Shown one piece after another: positions 7,679 through 16,956 of a stretch of DNA of 19,999 nt. The translations under genes and the position numbers were made by a program. Below the pieces are notes generated by a model. That model did no database searches. It was not told where the DNA came from and worked only from the letters and a program-made list of their open reading frames with translations. Every line of letters begins with the position of its first letter. Positions within the stretch are counted from its first letter, which is position 1. Where the stretch lies: NCBI GenBank assembly GCA_018055515.1, contig JAGPHL010000026.1:1-19999 (forward strand), written 5' to 3'. The DNA is from Anaerolineae bacterium (GTDB taxonomy: Bacteria > Chloroflexota > Anaerolineae > B4-G1 > SLSP01).

Positions 7679-8554
7679 TTAATATTCCAACTCGTCTTGC
7701 ATGACGCGCCAGAGATAAATGAAGATGAACACGGCGCTGATAAAGAACAGGATGACCGAGATGGCTGCGGCATAGCCCATCTTGTAGTTGTTGAAGGCCT
7801 CGATGTACATGAAATTGGCGAGCACGCTGGAGGAGTTGTAGGGGCCGCCGCGCGTCATGACGGAGACCAGATCGAAGGCCCGCAGCGAATCAATGATGCT
7901 GATGACCACGACGATCGTCGTGACCGGCGTCAGGAGCGGCAGGATCACGTGCCGGAAGGTATTCCAGGAATTGGCGCCATCCACTTTCGCGGCGTCAATC
8001 AATTGTGGATCCACGCCTTGCAGCCCGGCGAGGTAAAGGACCATCACATACCCCACCTGGCGCCATACTGCCACGGCGATGATGGCCCACATCACCGTCT
8101 TTTCATCGCTGAGCCAGCCGCGGGCAAGATTTTCCAGCCCAACAGCCCGCAAGACGGAATTGATCAGTCCCCCTGCCGGATGATACATCCATGACCAGAT
8201 CAGGCCGCAGACGACCAGGGAAAGCACCAGGGGGGAATAGAAGCTGGCCTTGAAGAACTTGGCTCCGGGGATGGCCCGGTTCAACGCCAGCGCCAACCCC
8301 AGTCCCGCCACTACCGGGATGGTGATGAAGCTGATGATCCAGCGCAGGTTGTTCTTGAGCGAGGTGAAGAAGATCGGATCGCGGAACAGCCGCTCGTAGT
8401 TGGCAAAACCGCGAAACACCGGCGCCGAGATGCCATCCCATTTGGTCAGGCTCAGGTAGAAGGTGTAGAGCATGGGGCCGATGACCCAGCCCAGATACAG
8501 GAGCAGCGGCACGATTAGAAAATAATACGGGACGAGTTTTTTGGAACGTAGCAT
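7679..8554 (-). CDS. Carbohydrate ABC transporter permease (MalF/UgpA type)
   Basis: A 291-residue membrane protein starting MLRSKKLVPYYFLIVPLLLYLGW, with six predicted membrane segments and an EAA loop (DAAKVDGANSWNTFRHVILPLLTP, about 188-211). It is the MalF-class half of the heterodimeric channel with the following gene. A longer in-frame start at 8656 exists, but it would run through the 15-bp hairpin and overlap the end of the binding-protein gene. The ATG at 8554 follows AAAGGGGAAGG and gives the usual N-terminus for this family, so I choose it. Its level is probably set below that of the binding protein by the hairpin upstream. Confidence 0.9.
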   Translation of the reverse strand: MLRSKKLVPYYFLIVPLLLYLGWVIGPMLYTFYLSLTKWDGISAPVFRGFANYERLFRDPIFFTSLKNNLRWIISFITIPVVAGLGLALALNRAIPGAKFFKASFYSPLVLSLVVCGLIWSWMYHPAGGLINSVLRAVGLENLARGWLSDEKTVMWAIIAVAVWRQVGYVMVLYLAGLQGVDPQLIDAAKVDGANSWNTFRHVILPLLTPVTTIVVVISIIDSLRAFDLVSVMTRGGPYNSSSVLANFMYIEAFNNYKMGYAAAISVILFFISAVFIFIYLWRVMQDELEY

Positions 8555-8577
8555 CCTTCCCCTTTGCTTGTTGCTGC

Positions 8578-8614
8578 GGGACTGGTCCGCGGGCTGCATC
8601 CGCGGACCAGTCCC
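8578..8614 (-). promoter_or_regulatory. Perfect 15-bp hairpin between binding-protein and permease genes
   Basis: gggactggtccgcgg (8578-8592) is perfectly complementary to 8600-8614 with a 7-base loop. It lies 28 bases after the binding-protein stop and 23 bases before the permease start. No T-run follows. In malEFG-type operons such hairpins block 3' exonucleases and keep binding-protein mRNA abundant; that role is inferred here. Confidence 0.8.
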
Positions 8615-8642
8615 TGTGAATCGCCCCTTGGCGTGGCCTGGG

Positions 8643-10001
8643 TTACTCCTCGGCAAAAATCTCTTGCCGTTCGCGTTCCAGTTGCTCCAGGATGGCCTGG
8701 ATCTTGGTGGGATTGGCCCAGAATTCGGAGAAGGCGCTCATGCCCCGCTCGGCCATTTCCGGGGTGGTGTCGCGATCGTAGAACTGAGCCACGTAATCCG
8801 CGCCCTTGATGAGCTCCAGACCCTTCTGTTGGGCGGGCGTGAACTTGGAGGTGTCTACCTTGAGGTTGGTGGGCAGCCGTCCGAGGACATCGGCGTTGTA
8901 CTGCTGGGCCTCTACCGAACCCAGGAAGGCCAGGAATGTCTTGGCGTCTTCGGGGTGTTGCGATTGCGCCGCAATGAAGAAGCCGTCGGTCGGCGCGTCT
9001 TCCCCAATGGGCATCGCGGGATCAATGACGGGGAAGCGGAAGAAATCAATCTTGCCTACCTGATCGGCAGGGTAGCTGTCGCGGAGGAAGTCCCCCATCA
9101 AGTACATGGCCGATGAGCCATCCACCATGAACTGCAGCGCTTCGGACCAGGTGTAAGCCGCCGGATCGTCAATGAAATAGCCATTCTCAATCAGCGGCGC
9201 CCAGTAATCGGTGAAGACTTTGAGCACGCGCGGATCGTTATAGGCTTCCTTGCCCAGCATCAGGTTGATGTGGAATTCCGGGCCGTTGACGCGCATGTTG
9301 AGATAGTCGAACCACGCGGCGGCCGTCCAGGGATACTTGGTGCCGATGGTGAGGGGCGTAATCCCATTGGCCTTGAGGGTCTCGCAAACCTGCAGGAATT
9401 CTTCCCAGGTCTGCGGCTCTTGCAGATCGTACTGCTCGAAGATGTCCTTGCGATAGTAGACCGCCCACCAGTACCAGCTGGTCGGCAAGAAGTATTGCTT
9501 GTCGTTGACGGTGCTCAGAGCGCGGAATCCGGCGGGATAATCCTCATTCCAGCCCTCTTGCTCCCACACGTCGCTGATGTCCATGATCAAGCCCTTGTCA
9601 ATGAAGAAGCGCGCGCGGTTGCCGGCAAACCAGGTCATCACATCCGGCGGCGTGGAAGCGGTGAGGTAGGCGCGGATGGCCTGTTTGAAATCCTCATGCG
9701 CGACCGTGCTGTGCTGCACTTCAATGTCAGGATGGGCTTCTTCGAACATCTTCACCAACGCTTCATCCGCGGCGCGGGGAGCGGGGTCGCTGGCATAAGA
9801 GTTGTAGATGACCACACGCCGGTCCACGGGCTTCTCAACTTCCACTTCCTTGGTCACGACGACCTCTTTGGTCACGACGACTTCTTTGGTGACTTCCACG
9901 GTCTTCTCGATGATCTGCGGCGTGGGGGTGGGGCCGCAGGCGGCCAGGATCAGGCTCAATACCATGGCCATGGCCACTACGGCAAACAATGTCTTCTTCA
10001 T
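8643..10001 (-). CDS. Extracellular solute-binding lipoprotein (family 1, carbohydrate)
   Basis: A 452-residue protein with a lipoprotein signal peptide (lipobox LAAC, Cys22). A charged linker of repeated VTKEVVV units (about residues 33-57) leads to the binding domain, starting VVIYNSYASDPAPRAADEAL, and runs to the C-terminus. The fold type matches MalE/UgpB-like proteins that capture sugars outside the membrane and hand them to the two permeases downstream. Aromatic residues such as those in TSWYWWAVYYRKD suggest sugar stacking. The ATG at 10001 has AAGGAGG 5 bases upstream. A longer frame to 10043 has no such signal and would precede the signal peptide by 14 residues. The substrate cannot be told from sequence alone. 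Confidence 0.93.
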   Translation of the reverse strand: MKKTLFAVVAMAMVLSLILAACGPTPTPQIIEKTVEVTKEVVVTKEVVVTKEVEVEKPVDRRVVIYNSYASDPAPRAADEALVKMFEEAHPDIEVQHSTVAHEDFKQAIRAYLTASTPPDVMTWFAGNRARFFIDKGLIMDISDVWEQEGWNEDYPAGFRALSTVNDKQYFLPTSWYWWAVYYRKDIFEQYDLQEPQTWEEFLQVCETLKANGITPLTIGTKYPWTAAAWFDYLNMRVNGPEFHINLMLGKEAYNDPRVLKVFTDYWAPLIENGYFIDDPAAYTWSEALQFMVDGSSAMYLMGDFLRDSYPADQVGKIDFFRFPVIDPAMPIGEDAPTDGFFIAAQSQHPEDAKTFLAFLGSVEAQQYNADVLGRLPTNLKVDTSKFTPAQQKGLELIKGADYVAQFYDRDTTPEMAERGMSAFSEFWANPTKIQAILEQLERERQEIFAEE

Positions 10002-10131
10002 GTGCTCCTCCTTGAGATGTGTATGAAACATAAATTTCGGCAAGTTTAAATAATATTCACGGGTATTTTAATCGTTGACACCTCCTTAAACTCAACAGGC
10101 AATGGCCAGGTGATGATGAAATCGGTCGGCC
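10002..10131 (-). promoter_or_regulatory. AT-rich region between regulator and binding-protein genes; weak promoter candidates
   Basis: Two -10-like boxes are visible on the minus strand: TAAAAT near 10065-10070, with TTGAGT 19 bases upstream, and TATTAT at 10055-10050. Neither pair is strong. GTGAATATT (10060-10052) overlaps the second box and resembles half of the palindrome at 11240-11251. I see no terminator here, so regulator transcripts may read through into the transporter genes. Confidence 0.3.
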
Positions 10132-11190
10132 TCAGCTTCGGGAAACCGGAGCCGTGGAACCTCTGACGATCAGCTCAGCCGGCAAGACAATGGGTTGCAG
10201 TAACGCAGCGTCATTTTCGAGCAGCTCCAGGAGCAATCGGCCAGCCTGGCGTCCCATTTCCAGGGCGGGCTGACGGACGGTGGTGAGAGCGGGCGTGCAG
10301 ATGCTGGCCTGGGGAATGTCGTCGAAGCCGATGACGGACAGCTGGCCGGGCACGCTGATGCCCTGTTGGTGCAGGTATTGGATGGCGCCGATGGCCATGC
10401 GATCGTTGAGGGCGAAGATCGCTGTCGGGGGGATAGCGCTGTCCAGGAGGCGGCTCGTGGCTGCCATGCCACTTTCGGGCGTCAGATCGCCATAGGCAAC
10501 CCGCGCGGGATCGAGCGTCAACCCGTGCTCTGCCAGCGCTTGACGGCAGCCTGCCAGGCGCTCCTCCATGGCCGTGAGGGTGCGCTCGCCTCCACTGATA
10601 ATGCCGAGGCGTTGATGCCCGAGGCTGAGCAAATGCATGATCGCCAGCCGGGCGCCGCCGCGATCATCAGAGTGTACCGTGTAGGGCTGTTCAATGCCGG
10701 TGCCGTAACCCAGGATGACGACGGGATACCCATGCTGGCGCAAGGTGCTGATCCCCTGCCGGCTGTTGAGGGTTTCGACCACCACCGCGCCATCAATGTG
10801 CCGGGTACTGATCAGCCGTTCGAAGGCCGACAACCCGTAAACATCCGAAAGGGCACCCGTGCCGTCGTCGCGTGCCGTGGAGAGCAGCAGGTTATACCCG
10901 CGTTGATTGGCAATTTGATCCACGCCGCAGATAAATCCCAGGAGGTGGGGGTCGGAGAAGAGATAGGTCGGGCCGTAGGGAATGACCAACCCGATGATGT
11001 GAGTTCGTTGTTGCGGCAGGCTGCGGGCAGCGAGGCTGGGACTGTATCCCAGCGTCTGAATGGCCGACTGAATCCGCGCGCGGGTTTCTTCCGCGACGTC
11101 GGCGCGGTCATTGAGCACCCGCGACACGGTTTGGCGGGAAACACCGGCCAGCTCAGCCACGTCTTCAATGGTCACTCGTTTATGCTTCAC
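10132..11190 (-). CDS. LacI-family transcriptional regulator
   Basis: A 352-residue regulator with an N-terminal LacI helix-turn-helix (VTIEDVAELAGVSRQTVSRVLN, about residues 6-27), a hinge helix (SPSLAARSLP) and a periplasmic-binding-protein-like sensor domain (from about 64). The start is GTG at 11190, with AGGTG about 5 bases upstream. It lies directly before the sugar-binding protein and permease genes on the same strand, so it most likely senses the imported sugar or a product. A palindrome GTGAACGTTCAC at its own transcription start suggests autoregulation. The effector is unknown. Confidence 0.92.
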   Translation of the reverse strand: MKHKRVTIEDVAELAGVSRQTVSRVLNDRADVAEETRARIQSAIQTLGYSPSLAARSLPQQRTHIIGLVIPYGPTYLFSDPHLLGFICGVDQIANQRGYNLLLSTARDDGTGALSDVYGLSAFERLISTRHIDGAVVVETLNSRQGISTLRQHGYPVVILGYGTGIEQPYTVHSDDRGGARLAIMHLLSLGHQRLGIISGGERTLTAMEERLAGCRQALAEHGLTLDPARVAYGDLTPESGMAATSRLLDSAIPPTAIFALNDRMAIGAIQYLHQQGISVPGQLSVIGFDDIPQASICTPALTTVRQPALEMGRQAGRLLLELLENDAALLQPIVLPAELIVRGSTAPVSRS

Positions 11191-11239
11191 GACGCACCTG
11201 CAGCTGCAAGAGGGACAGTGAATCTTCGCGGTCTTTCCC

Positions 11240-11251
11240 GTGAACGTTCAC
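11240..11251. promoter_or_regulatory. Candidate LacI-family operator
   Basis: GTGAACGTTCAC is a perfect 12-bp palindrome with the central CG step typical of LacI-family operators. It begins about 6 bases downstream of the -10 box of the regulator promoter, covering the expected transcription start, so a bound repressor would block initiation. Confidence 0.6.
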
Positions 11252-11257
11252 ATTACA

Positions 11258-11286
11258 ATTGTAGCATAGGAATTGCGTCGTGTCAA
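11258..11286 (-). promoter_or_regulatory. Strong sigma70 promoter of the LacI-family gene
   Basis: On the minus strand TTGACA (11286-11281), a 17-base spacer and TACAAT (11263-11258) with an extended TGC form an almost ideal promoter. The transcription start falls near 11251, inside the operator palindrome, about 60 bases before the GTG start codon. Confidence 0.8.
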
Positions 11287-11338
11287 TAGCTAAATGGCCA
11301 AATTTGCCGAAAAAGCAGCTCTGTGGCAAACCTGAACG

Positions 11339-11369
11339 TCTCGCGGCGACGTTTAACGTCGCCGCGAGA
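11339..11369. terminator. Long perfect hairpin downstream of the reductase gene
   Basis: tctcgcggcgacg (11339-11351) and its exact complement (11357-11369) enclose TTTAA; the pairing can extend to 15 bp. It starts 21 bases after the stop of the leftward reductase gene and lies about 50 bases upstream of the regulator's -35 box. Only a weak T-run follows on the minus strand, so it may be a terminator without a proper U-tract or an mRNA-stabilising hairpin. Confidence 0.55.
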
Positions 11370-11390
11370 AATGGGGCCTTCATCCGCCGC

Positions 11391-12557
11391 CTAGCGCTCA
11401 GTCCAGTTGAGGAGAAAGTGGTTGATGGTCCACTTCAGGAGCCCGTTGAGCCGCCACCATAGCAAGCGCTGGATGGTGGGACTCCGCATGCCAAAGAGGG
11501 TGCGCGCGACAAGGGTGCGGGCGCGCAGGGCCTTTCCCAAGGGATGGGCCAGCACACGCTCCCGATAATCGCCGAAACTGAAATCGCCGCGCGCGAAAGC
11601 ATCCGCCAGAGCCTCCGCTGCAATCTCGCCATAGCCCAGCGCTGGACTCAAACCCTCGCCAAAGGAAGCGTCTACGCCGGCAGCGTCACCTGCCAGCAGG
11701 ATCCCCGGCGCGGAGAACGTCGCGTGCGTGTCGAACCAGCGGATGGGATGAGCCTGGAGCGTGTAATCTTGGGGGCCGTAGCCATAGGCTGCCATGAATT
11801 GGCTGAGCGCGCCGGGCAGGTCACCCCGTGCCCCCTTAGAATCCACCCGGCTATCGTAGATGCCCCAGCACCGGCGGGGCACACCTCCTTCTTGGGTCGG
11901 AAAATCCCAAATGTAGCCCTGGATATTGTCCGGCAGGCAGCCGAACTCGAAATACGCCTCGTCTGGGGCGTGAGGCAGCACCGTCGGGTCGTTGCTGTCG
12001 CGCGGTTCGACCAGGACCTCCAACAGGCGTGCGACATTCCTCGTTGATGTTGGCTGCACGGCGCGCCGCACGACGCTGTTCGCGCCGTCTGCTCCGACGA
12101 CGGCCCGCGCGGTGTAGCTGCCGCGATTTGTCTCCACGAGCACCCTGTCCCCATCGCGGCGCACCGCCTGCACGGCAGTCTCTTCCTGCAATGTCAGTCC
12201 GCGCTCACGAGCGTGGGCTGCTAACCAGGCATCGAATTCATGACGGCGGATCACGTAGAAGGCGTAATTGTGCTTCCCGCTGGTCATCTGCATCCCCCGT
12301 CCCTGGAAAGTGAAATGCGCCCAAGGGACTTTGATGTGAGGCACTTCGGTGACGTCGAAGCCGAAGCGCTCCAGTTGCGTCACCGCGTCGGGGAGCAGAC
12401 CCCCGGCGCACAGCTTGGGGCGGGGATGGCGGGCTTTCTCCAGAATCAGCGTGCGTTGCGCCAGCGCCGGATCGCGCTTCAGCAAATGTAAGCCCGTGGC
12501 AATTCCTGCCGGTCCTGATCCAACGATGATGATGGCATGGTCCGTTTCCTGGTTCAT
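11391..12557 (-). CDS. FAD-dependent oxidoreductase, geranylgeranyl reductase family
   Basis: The 388-residue flavoprotein has an N-terminal FAD-binding motif GSGPAG (13-18), a KLCAGG motif (48-53), the second FAD motif VVGADGANSVVRR and the third, GILLAGDAAG, followed by GEGLSPALGYG. These are shared by geranylgeranyl reductases that saturate isoprenoid chains of chlorophyll, quinones or archaeal-type lipids, and by related halogenase-like enzymes. In a heterotroph a menaquinone or other polyprenyl side-chain substrate is plausible, but the sequence does not show which. The start has GGAGG 6 bases upstream. It follows leuS by 75 bases on the same strand with no terminator between them, so read-through is possible. 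Confidence 0.87.
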   Translation of the reverse strand: MNQETDHAIIIVGSGPAGIATGLHLLKRDPALAQRTLILEKARHPRPKLCAGGLLPDAVTQLERFGFDVTEVPHIKVPWAHFTFQGRGMQMTSGKHNYAFYVIRRHEFDAWLAAHARERGLTLQEETAVQAVRRDGDRVLVETNRGSYTARAVVGADGANSVVRRAVQPTSTRNVARLLEVLVEPRDSNDPTVLPHAPDEAYFEFGCLPDNIQGYIWDFPTQEGGVPRRCWGIYDSRVDSKGARGDLPGALSQFMAAYGYGPQDYTLQAHPIRWFDTHATFSAPGILLAGDAAGVDASFGEGLSPALGYGEIAAEALADAFARGDFSFGDYRERVLAHPLGKALRARTLVARTLFGMRSPTIQRLLWWRLNGLLKWTINHFLLNWTER

Positions 12558-12632
12558 GACGATCCTCCGGCTTTGGGTGAATTTGTAAACAGCTGCAAGC
12601 TGAAATCTGAGCCCTACCCGCAGTTGTATGTT

Positions 12633-15425
<2,793 letters not shown>

Positions 15426-15442
15426 GCTTGCCTCCTGAAAAA

Positions 15443-15477
15443 GGGTGATGGGTGATGGGGGAGGGGTAATGGGTGAG
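15443..15477. repeat. 7-bp tandem array in the leuS 5' leader (plus-strand consensus GGGTGAT)
   Basis: Five contiguous heptamers (gggtgat, gggtgat, gggggag, gggtaat, gggtgag) end about 6 bases before the leuS ribosome binding site. In the mRNA this is a C-rich, G-free tract of (ATCACCC)-like units that should stay largely single-stranded near the start codon. Confidence 0.7.
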
Positions 15478-15492
15478 AAAACTGCCACCTCA

Positions 15493-15507
15493 TTACTTTT
15501 TACCCAT
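15493..15507 (-). CDS. Four-residue mini-ORF (MGKK) with a perfect Shine-Dalgarno in the leuS leader
   Basis: ATG GGT AAA AAG TAA reads from 15507 to 15493 and is preceded by GAGGAGGG with about 4 bases of spacing. It lies between the attenuator terminator and leuS, about 67 bases upstream of the leuS start, so ribosomes would only reach it on read-through transcripts. Its stop codon overlaps the base of a hairpin formed by 15486-15496 and 15466-15475 (10 bp with one bulged A). The product is too short to be a functional protein. Either it is a regulatory minicistron or the ribosome binding site is a standby site, and both are inference. Confidence 0.4.
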   Translation of the reverse strand: MGKK

Positions 15508-15530
15508 GACTCCCTCCTCGTTAAAATCAA

Positions 15531-15557
15531 CAAAAAACCCCTGCTGCGCGGCAGGGG
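15531..15557 (-). terminator. Intrinsic terminator acting as leuS attenuator
   Basis: On the minus strand CCCCTGC (15557-15551) pairs with GCAGGGG (15544-15538) across a 6-base loop, followed at once by six Ts (15537-15532). It lies between the leuS promoter and the leuS start, about 105 bases upstream of the gene. Transcription must pass it, so it is an attenuator rather than the end of an upstream gene; it sits downstream of the leader ORF stop. Confidence 0.88.
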
Positions 15558-15593
15558 CTGGGATTTCCACAGGCTAATGTGAAGGTGCCGCGC
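15546..15593 (-). promoter_or_regulatory. Antiterminator pairing competing with the leuS attenuator
   Basis: GCGCGGCA in the leader-ORF codons (15593-15586) is perfectly complementary to TGCCGCGC (15553-15546), which contains the last three bases of the terminator's 5' arm and most of its loop. The two structures cannot coexist. A ribosome waiting at the leader stop codon (15576-15574) would cover the first strand and let the terminator form. A ribosome stalled at the Leu codons (15648-15610) would leave it free. Confidence 0.65.
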
Positions 15594-15654
15594 GCCAACG
15601 CTCGTTGGTAAGGGCCAACAAGGCAAGAGCGAGTGACACAGAAAGCAGCTTCAC
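15574..15654 (-). CDS. Leucine-rich leader peptide of leuS (attenuator)
   Basis: A 26-codon ORF starts with GTG at 15654, has AGAGGTG (15666-15660) 5 bases upstream and stops with TAG at 15576-15574. Residues 3-15 contain seven leucines (positions 3, 4, 8, 10, 12, 13 and 15), read from CTG, CTT, CTC and TTG codons, followed by TNERWRAAPSH. It precedes an intrinsic terminator and leuS, as expected for a peptide whose translation senses charged tRNA-Leu. An in-frame ATG at 15684 overlaps the -10 box and so cannot be in the mRNA. Similarity to a signal peptide was considered, but nothing follows the hydrophobic stretch, and its Leu-codon clustering, position and pairing geometry fit attenuation better. 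Confidence 0.75.
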   Translation of the reverse strand: MKLLSVSLALALLALTNERWRAAPSH

Positions 15655-15682
15655 CGCAGCACCTCTTGTAGAAACTAAAAAC

Positions 15683-15710
15683 ATTCTACCACAGAACAAG
15701 TTTTTTTCAA
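15683..15710 (-). promoter_or_regulatory. Promoter of the leuS leader transcript
   Basis: TTGAAA (15710-15705), a 16-base spacer and TAGAAT (15688-15683) preceded by TGG give an extended sigma70-type promoter. The start would be near 15676, about 22 bases before the leader GTG and about 145 bases before the end of the attenuator. Confidence 0.7.
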
Positions 15711-15740
15711 CTCACGACGAGACGACGTGAGGGCGACAGG

Positions 15741-16898
15741 TCACAGGTCCTTGAGCCGCAGGAGGTACTCGCGCAGATCGGGGAGCATGTTTTCGTAATC
15801 GAAATATCGGGAATCCGTGCCGCCGAGGGTGAAGATCGCCGCGCCGATGACGTAGTCATCCTCGACGAGTTTGGAATCATACCAGGCGAGCTCTTTGAGC
15901 CAGTGGCGCTGCCACGGGAAATCTGGCTCCTGCTCGCCGACGCCGGGATCCAATCCGCACTCCGTGATCGCCAGGGGAATGACTTCGCCGCGCGGGATGA
16001 GGAAATCGCGGTAGAGATGGCGGTACCGTCCGGCGAGAACGCCGCGGTCGGGATCATAGATCGGCTGTCCCGGCAGGCTGCCGCCCCAATGGAGCCGCAG
16101 GAAAGGCCAATCGTATTCGTGCAGCGCCAGGATGTGTCCTCCCTGAGCGGCGCGGGCGAAGATGCCTGTCTCGACGATGGCGGCCCAATCGGTCCATTCC
16201 GGCACCCCCGTGGAGTAAGAGAAGAGCGCCAGGCGATATCCCTGGGCCTCCGCGAGCTCCATCGCGGCCCAATAAAAACGCGCCAGCCAGACGTGCCCTT
16301 CGGGGGAGCCGGGGTCCACCTCGTTGAGGACTTCCCAGTAATCCACGACATCCCGCTCGTATTGCCACGCTTCCATGTGCTGTCGCAGCACCCGTTCCGC
16401 CGCTTGCGCCGGATCGCCGCCGATGTCCACCGCTTCCACGTAGGGCCAGCGTCCGATGGTGACGGTCTGAGGGGAAACGGACTTCACCTCGCGCAGGATG
16501 CCGAAGTTGCCGACCGCCTTCATCAGCCGTATCCGCCCGCCGGCCTCGGTGACGCTGCGCACGAAGGGAAAAGCGCCATTGGGGCTGACGGTGTGCAGGC
16601 CCAGTTTGGAGGGGCCGTTGGGATAGACCCAGGGCAGCTCCGTTGGGGTAGGACGCGGCGTCGCCGTCGGGGGTGGCGTCGGTGTGGAGGTCGGCGCAGG
16701 AGATGGCGCGGCGGTAGGCGACGCCATCGGCGAGGTGACTGTGGCGTCCTCGCGGACCGTGTTCCCGCAGGCGGCCAGGAAGTTGCCGCCGAGAAGGGCC
16801 GCAGTCGCCCCTAGCAGGCCCTTGAGAAAAGTGCGTCGCTTCAGGCGGATTTGCAGCTCGGCGGGACGCGCTTCAGTGTCCGATGTGATGGGTTCCAT
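15741..16898 (-). CDS. Lipid-anchored glycoside-hydrolase-like (TIM-barrel) protein
   Basis: From the ATG at 16898 the protein is 385 residues: a twin-arginine-like RRTFLK (21-26), a hydrophobic stretch and a lipobox LAAC (Cys44), a Pro/Thr-rich stalk (about 53-88), then a barrel-like domain. Two glutamates sit where clan GH-A enzymes carry acid/base and nucleophile: Glu193 in WEVLNEVDP and Glu313 in LAITECGLDP. The family (GH5, GH39 or another clan A member) cannot be fixed by eye. It is probably an extracellular enzyme acting on surface or environmental polysaccharide. A longer start at 16970 overlaps the DUF952 gene by 14 bases with a poor ribosome binding site. The promoter at 16906-16933 places the transcription start almost at 16898, so I favour that start and a leaderless mRNA. 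Confidence 0.8.
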   Translation of the reverse strand: MEPITSDTEARPAELQIRLKRRTFLKGLLGATAALLGGNFLAACGNTVREDATVTSPMASPTAAPSPAPTSTPTPPPTATPRPTPTELPWVYPNGPSKLGLHTVSPNGAFPFVRSVTEAGGRIRLMKAVGNFGILREVKSVSPQTVTIGRWPYVEAVDIGGDPAQAAERVLRQHMEAWQYERDVVDYWEVLNEVDPGSPEGHVWLARFYWAAMELAEAQGYRLALFSYSTGVPEWTDWAAIVETGIFARAAQGGHILALHEYDWPFLRLHWGGSLPGQPIYDPDRGVLAGRYRHLYRDFLIPRGEVIPLAITECGLDPGVGEQEPDFPWQRHWLKELAWYDSKLVEDDYVIGAAIFTLGGTDSRYFDYENMLPDLREYLLRLKDL

Positions 16899-16905
16899 GC
16901 GCCCC

Positions 16906-16933
16906 ACTGTACCAGAAGTCGCCTCCCCGTCAA
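16906..16933 (-). promoter_or_regulatory. Promoter placing transcription start at the hydrolase ATG
   Basis: TTGACG (16933-16928), a 16-base spacer and TACAGT (16911-16906) preceded by TGG lie just after the DUF952 stop codon. The -10 box ends 7 bases before the ATG at 16898, leaving no room for a Shine-Dalgarno leader. Confidence 0.6.
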
Positions 16934-16956
16934 GGATGGGGCCCGCGTGTGCGAGT

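Noticed and set aside
10081..10090. Shine-Dalgarno-like AAGGAGGTG on the minus strand in the regulator/binding-protein gap
   Set aside because: No ATG, GTG or TTG follows at a usual distance with a meaningful frame; it may be chance.
11180..11383. 67-codon minus-strand frame covering the regulator promoter
   Set aside because: It crosses the promoter, operator and hairpin; its sequence looks like translated control DNA.
15531..15676. T-box riboswitch upstream of leuS
   Set aside because: The leader is only about 145 bases, with no T-box consensus (AGGGTGGNACCGCG), specifier stem or AG bulge seen; a translated Leu-rich ORF explains the control better.
15711..15731. Inverted repeat CTCACG/CGTGAG after the hydrolase gene as terminator
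   Set aside because: The stem is only 6 bp and is followed by A-rich, not T-rich, sequence on the minus strand.
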